NCBI GenBank assembly: GCA_016784965.1
Contig: JADHTQ010000011.1
Location: forward strand, 34,283 to 98,282
From: Bacteriovoracaceae bacterium
GTDB taxonomy: Bacteria; Bdellovibrionota; Bacteriovoracia; Bacteriovoracales; Bacteriovoracaceae
Length of the DNA stretch: 64,000 nucleotides
Reading direction: 5' to 3'
The stretch's first letter is position 1. Every line of letters starts with the position of its first letter. The notes under the pieces are model-generated. The model did not search any database. It was not told the origin of the DNA and worked only from the letters and a program-made list of their open reading frames with translations. This document shows positions 61,906 through 64,000 of the stretch, piece by piece. A program made the translations under genes and the position numbers.

Positions 61906-62826
61906 ATGAAAGAAAAAATCAATTATAATGAACTATCAGAAGATGTATATATAAATTCAAAATTGAATTTTTTTAAACTGATGCTTCTCATTATCTTTTC
62001 TTGCACCCTTGGATTTACTTACAACTTTCCCATGAAACACACCGTGAACAACTTAATCATCGGGCAATTAAAACAATTAAGATCATGCCCAATTAGATAT
62101 GACAAACTTGATATGTCTTTTTTTCTTCCTAAAGTCACTGTCATCAATCCTGTAATATCTGGGAAATGCTTTAATAACCCCCAAGTCTCACTAAACTTAG
62201 AAGACATTGTCATAAGCCCTCAAATACCAAATATTTACCCAGCTGGAGCAAAGTTTCATCTCAATATTAAAAAAGGTGAATCAGTTGCAAACATATATCC
62301 CTCTTTATCTTTTTCAGATCAAACATTTATGATTCAAGACACAAAAGTTGATATTGATTCTTTCAAAGAACAACTCACCGGAGCTGACTTTGTTCATGGG
62401 CTATTTGATGTTCAAGCAAAAGTTATAACTACCAAAAAGGCCATCAAAGATGCCCAGGTGCTTCTTAAATCTAAAAATCTACGAGTAGGGCCAAAAAATA
62501 TCAGCGGATTTGACCTACCTGAGCTCATGATGGGTAATTTACTACTTAAGGCCACTTATAAAAGATCTGCAGTTAAAGTGGAGTCACTAATTGTTGGAAA
62601 TGAAAACTCCCCCATTCATGCCAAGTTTGATGGTACCATTAAGGTAAATAGTTTTAACCCATCCTTTTCTAAGTTAAATTTATTAGGCGAAATAAAGTTT
62701 TCAAAAAAGTTTATGGAAGAGTTTTCAATTTTAAACTTGTTTTTGGGGCCCTATAAAGCAGAAAATGGCTATTACGCAGTGAAAGTTGGCGGCACAATCG
62801 CAAGGCCCGCTCCTTCTCCGAGATAA
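61906..62826 (+). CDS. gspN: Type II secretion protein GspN
   Basis: A 306-residue protein with an N-terminal TM (FFKLMLLIIFSCTLGFTYNF) and an all-beta periplasmic domain, as in the deltaproteobacterial-type GspN family: LKQLRSCPIRYDKLDMSFFL, then VINPVISGKCFNNPQVSLNL and a C-terminal GYYAVKVGGTIARPAPSPR. The GSPR/PxPR-like end and the AsmA-like repeat style are typical. GspN is dispensable in some species. It closes the operon three bases after gspM. Its stop lies 11 bases from the convergent merR-type gene's stop with no obvious terminator between. Confidence 0.85.
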   Translation: MKEKINYNELSEDVYINSKLNFFKLMLLIIFSCTLGFTYNFPMKHTVNNLIIGQLKQLRSCPIRYDKLDMSFFLPKVTVINPVISGKCFNNPQVSLNLEDIVISPQIPNIYPAGAKFHLNIKKGESVANIYPSLSFSDQTFMIQDTKVDIDSFKEQLTGADFVHGLFDVQAKVITTKKAIKDAQVLLKSKNLRVGPKNISGFDLPELMMGNLLLKATYKRSAVKVESLIVGNENSPIHAKFDGTIKVNSFNPSFSKLNLLGEIKFSKKFMEEFSILNLFLGPYKAENGYYAVKVGGTIARPAPSPR

Positions 62827-62837
62827 ATCAAAAATTT

Positions 62838-63332
62838 TTAACAGAGTGTTTTTAAATAATCGGTGATAGAAATAATCTTATTTAGCCCCGATTTAATTTC
62901 ATCCAATTTCTCAGGATCAAGCTTTTGCAGCATATTTTGTATCGGTGTGGTAGCGATAAAATCTTCTGTGTTGGGAGCAACATCTATACTTATAGACCCA
63001 ACTTCTTCCAAGGGAGTCTCTATAATCTCTTCGGTATCTTCGGTATCTACAGGAGGTTCATTTTCAACTTGTTTAACAAAAGCTTTCCTTAAAGTTTCTT
63101 TGGCCTTGTTTATAGTAAGGTTTTCTTGAAAAAGTAGTGTTTTAATTTGTAAAATGGCATCAATATCACGTTTGCTGTAGAGCTTACCGCCTGTTGCTGC
63201 AAAAACAGGTGCAATCTCCTCAAATTCAGATTCCCAAAAGCGCAAAACATACGCCTTAATTCCAGTAACACTGCAAACCTCATTCATTTTGAAGTGGGCC
63301 TTCGCTGGAACTACAACATTGCTATTTATCAT
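62838..63332 (-). CDS. MerR-family transcriptional regulator
   Basis: A 164-residue regulator from the ATG at 63332; the frame continues upstream to a TTG at 63407 inside ihfA, which I consider unlikely. The MerR HTH lies at residues ~15-75: FKMNEVCSVTGIKAYVLRFW, ESEFEEIAPVFAATGGKLYS, KRDIDAILQIKTLLFQENLT. The rest is an acidic linker (ETPLEEVGSISIDVAPNTED) and a short C-terminal helix, with no metal-binding Cys. A MerR gene directly after ihfA is a recurring arrangement in delta-type bacteria. Targets unknown; small-molecule or metal sensing is not indicated. Confidence 0.87.
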   Translation of the reverse strand: MINSNVVVPAKAHFKMNEVCSVTGIKAYVLRFWESEFEEIAPVFAATGGKLYSKRDIDAILQIKTLLFQENLTINKAKETLRKAFVKQVENEPPVDTEDTEEIIETPLEEVGSISIDVAPNTEDFIATTPIQNMLQKLDPEKLDEIKSGLNKIISITDYLKTLC

Positions 63333-63360
63333 ATGCTTACTGGGACCTTTATATGCTGAT

Positions 63361-63774
63361 TTAGTCGGAATTATCGTTGCGATTTGCCTCCTCCTCACGA
63401 TTGGCAATAAATGAGTTCAACGCTTTACTGGTACCTTCCTGGGCAGGAAGAGAAGTGTTTTCATTCCCTTGGTCATCTAAGCGGTGAATGTAGCGTGAAG
63501 TTACATCCTCTTTTAAAACATTGGAAGGCTTAAAAGTCAGGACTCGTCTGGCCTGAATCTCCATCGCATCACCTGTTTGCGGATTCCTGCCAACTCTAGT
63601 GGCCTTATCCCGAATAGAAAAATTGCCAAAACCTGTGATTTTAACTTTTTCACCCTTGGCCAAAGTTTCCTTCATTAACTTGAATACCATGTCTACCATA
63701 TCTGCCGCTTCTTTTTTGGCAAAACCGGCTTCTTTGTAGATGCGTTCTGCAATATCGGCCTTAGTTAAACTCAT
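63361..63774 (-). CDS. ihfA: Integration host factor subunit alpha
   Basis: A 137-residue HU/IHF-family DNA-bending protein. The core is IHF-alpha-like: MSLTKADIAERIYKEAGFAK, then LAKGEKVKITGFGNFSIRDK, and the beta-arm with TRVGRNPQTGDAMEIQARRV (the Pro that intercalates is in RNPQTG). LTFKPSNVLKEDV closes the body at ~95 residues. The remaining ~42 residues are a polar tail (NSFIANREEEANRNDNSD) absent from E. coli IHF-alpha. GGAGG six bases before the ATG. Followed by the MerR gene, as in other delta-type genomes where pheST lies upstream; pheT is not seen upstream here. Confidence 0.9.
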   Translation of the reverse strand: MSLTKADIAERIYKEAGFAKKEAADMVDMVFKLMKETLAKGEKVKITGFGNFSIRDKATRVGRNPQTGDAMEIQARRVLTFKPSNVLKEDVTSRYIHRLDDQGNENTSLPAQEGTSKALNSFIANREEEANRNDNSD

Positions 63775-63973
63775 ATATATCCTCCGAAAAAATTAAAAAA
63801 ACAGTATATTAGTAGGTTAGCAAAGAATCGGGCTGAATTCTACAAAAAATTCATTCTATTTAGGTAACTCCTCACACCCTAACATGACAAGATCACCAGT
63901 TAACAATCTAACATTTCAAATGTAAGGCCTTTTTTCTGGGCCGATTAATTTTTTTCTGCCATAATCTCCCCTC

Positions 63974-64000
63974 ATGAAGAAGGAATCCATTCGTAAAAAA
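63974..64000 (+). CDS. Start of a gene cut by the window edge
   Basis: Nine codons remain: MKKESIRKK. A CATAAT box at 63960-63965 lies nine bases before the ATG with no Shine-Dalgarno, so a very short leader is possible. A start like this occurs in 5-formyltetrahydrofolate cyclo-ligases, but nine residues cannot identify a protein. Confidence 0.3.

Noticed and set aside
63775..63973. Possible second 6S RNA before the right-edge gene, because ssrS often precedes ygfA
   Set aside because: No closing stem or TATAAT-type promoter of an RNA gene is visible, and a better 6S candidate exists at 2081-2272.
1..64000. tRNA, rRNA, CRISPR arrays, prophage or integrase genes
   Set aside because: Scanned by eye for TTCGAATC-type arms, regular spaced repeats and phage-like gene blocks; none found.

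Overview
The window reads as chromosome of a low-GC (well under 40 % by eye), flagellated, Gram-negative bacterium. The best guess is the Bdellovibrionota, order Bacteriovoracales (Bacteriovorax / Halobacteriovorax / Peredibacter-like). Grounds: a TIGR02147/DUF4423 regulator (a family I associate mainly with Bdellovibrio relatives and Fibrobacter), a compact flagellar operon with a MotE-like gene, a complete type II secretion operon ending in gspN, and ihfA followed by a MerR gene. This is inference from gene content; no rRNA is present to test it.

Layout. 0.1-7.4 kb: a multi-TM glycosyltransferase-like protein, an Flp-type pilin behind a possible sigma-28 promoter, a 6S RNA with its own promoter, an apparently leaderless unknown gene, a sugar-nucleotide reductase, two tandem short flagellins (one with a clear sigma-28 promoter) and a GNAT protein. 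7.4-12 kb: cell-shape genes mreC-mreD-mrdA-rodA (no mreB here). 12-14.7 kb: PpiD-like chaperone, ferredoxin, LysR regulator. 14.7-30.2 kb, minus strand: flagellar rod, MS-ring, switch, export and hook genes in the order TPR protein - AAA regulator - flgB-flgC-fliE-fliF-fliG-fliH-fliI-fliJ-motE-like-fliK-flgD-TIGR02530-flgE, closed by a probable 29-residue membrane protein. The AAA regulator has lost the GAFTGA loop and the Walker B acidic residues; an intact sigma-54 response regulator lies just upstream (30.4-32 kb).

32-39.2 kb: a regulator-led set of exported proteins: TIGR02147 regulator, a metalloprotease-like protein with an HExxHxxGxxD site, a protein with a possible circularly permuted papain-like His/Cys pair, then a two-HKD phospholipase D. 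This is the best candidate for a little-described system and would fit predation or envelope attack. 39.4-49 kb: ydbH-ynbE-ydbL, a rhomboid protease, a TerB-like protein, an RRM RNA-binding protein, an island of IS-end-like inverted repeats beside a REP-associated-type transposase, two small membrane proteins, an FG-GAP/UnbV lipoprotein and an acyl-CoA dehydrogenase.

49.3-62.8 kb, plus strand: gspC-D-E-F-G-H-I-J-K-L-M-N, essentially one operon. The prepilin peptidase (gspO) that this system and the Flp pilin need is not in the window. 62.8-63.8 kb: a MerR-family gene downstream of ihfA on the minus strand; a new plus-strand gene starts at the right edge.

I saw no tRNA, rRNA, CRISPR array, prophage or intact insertion sequence.
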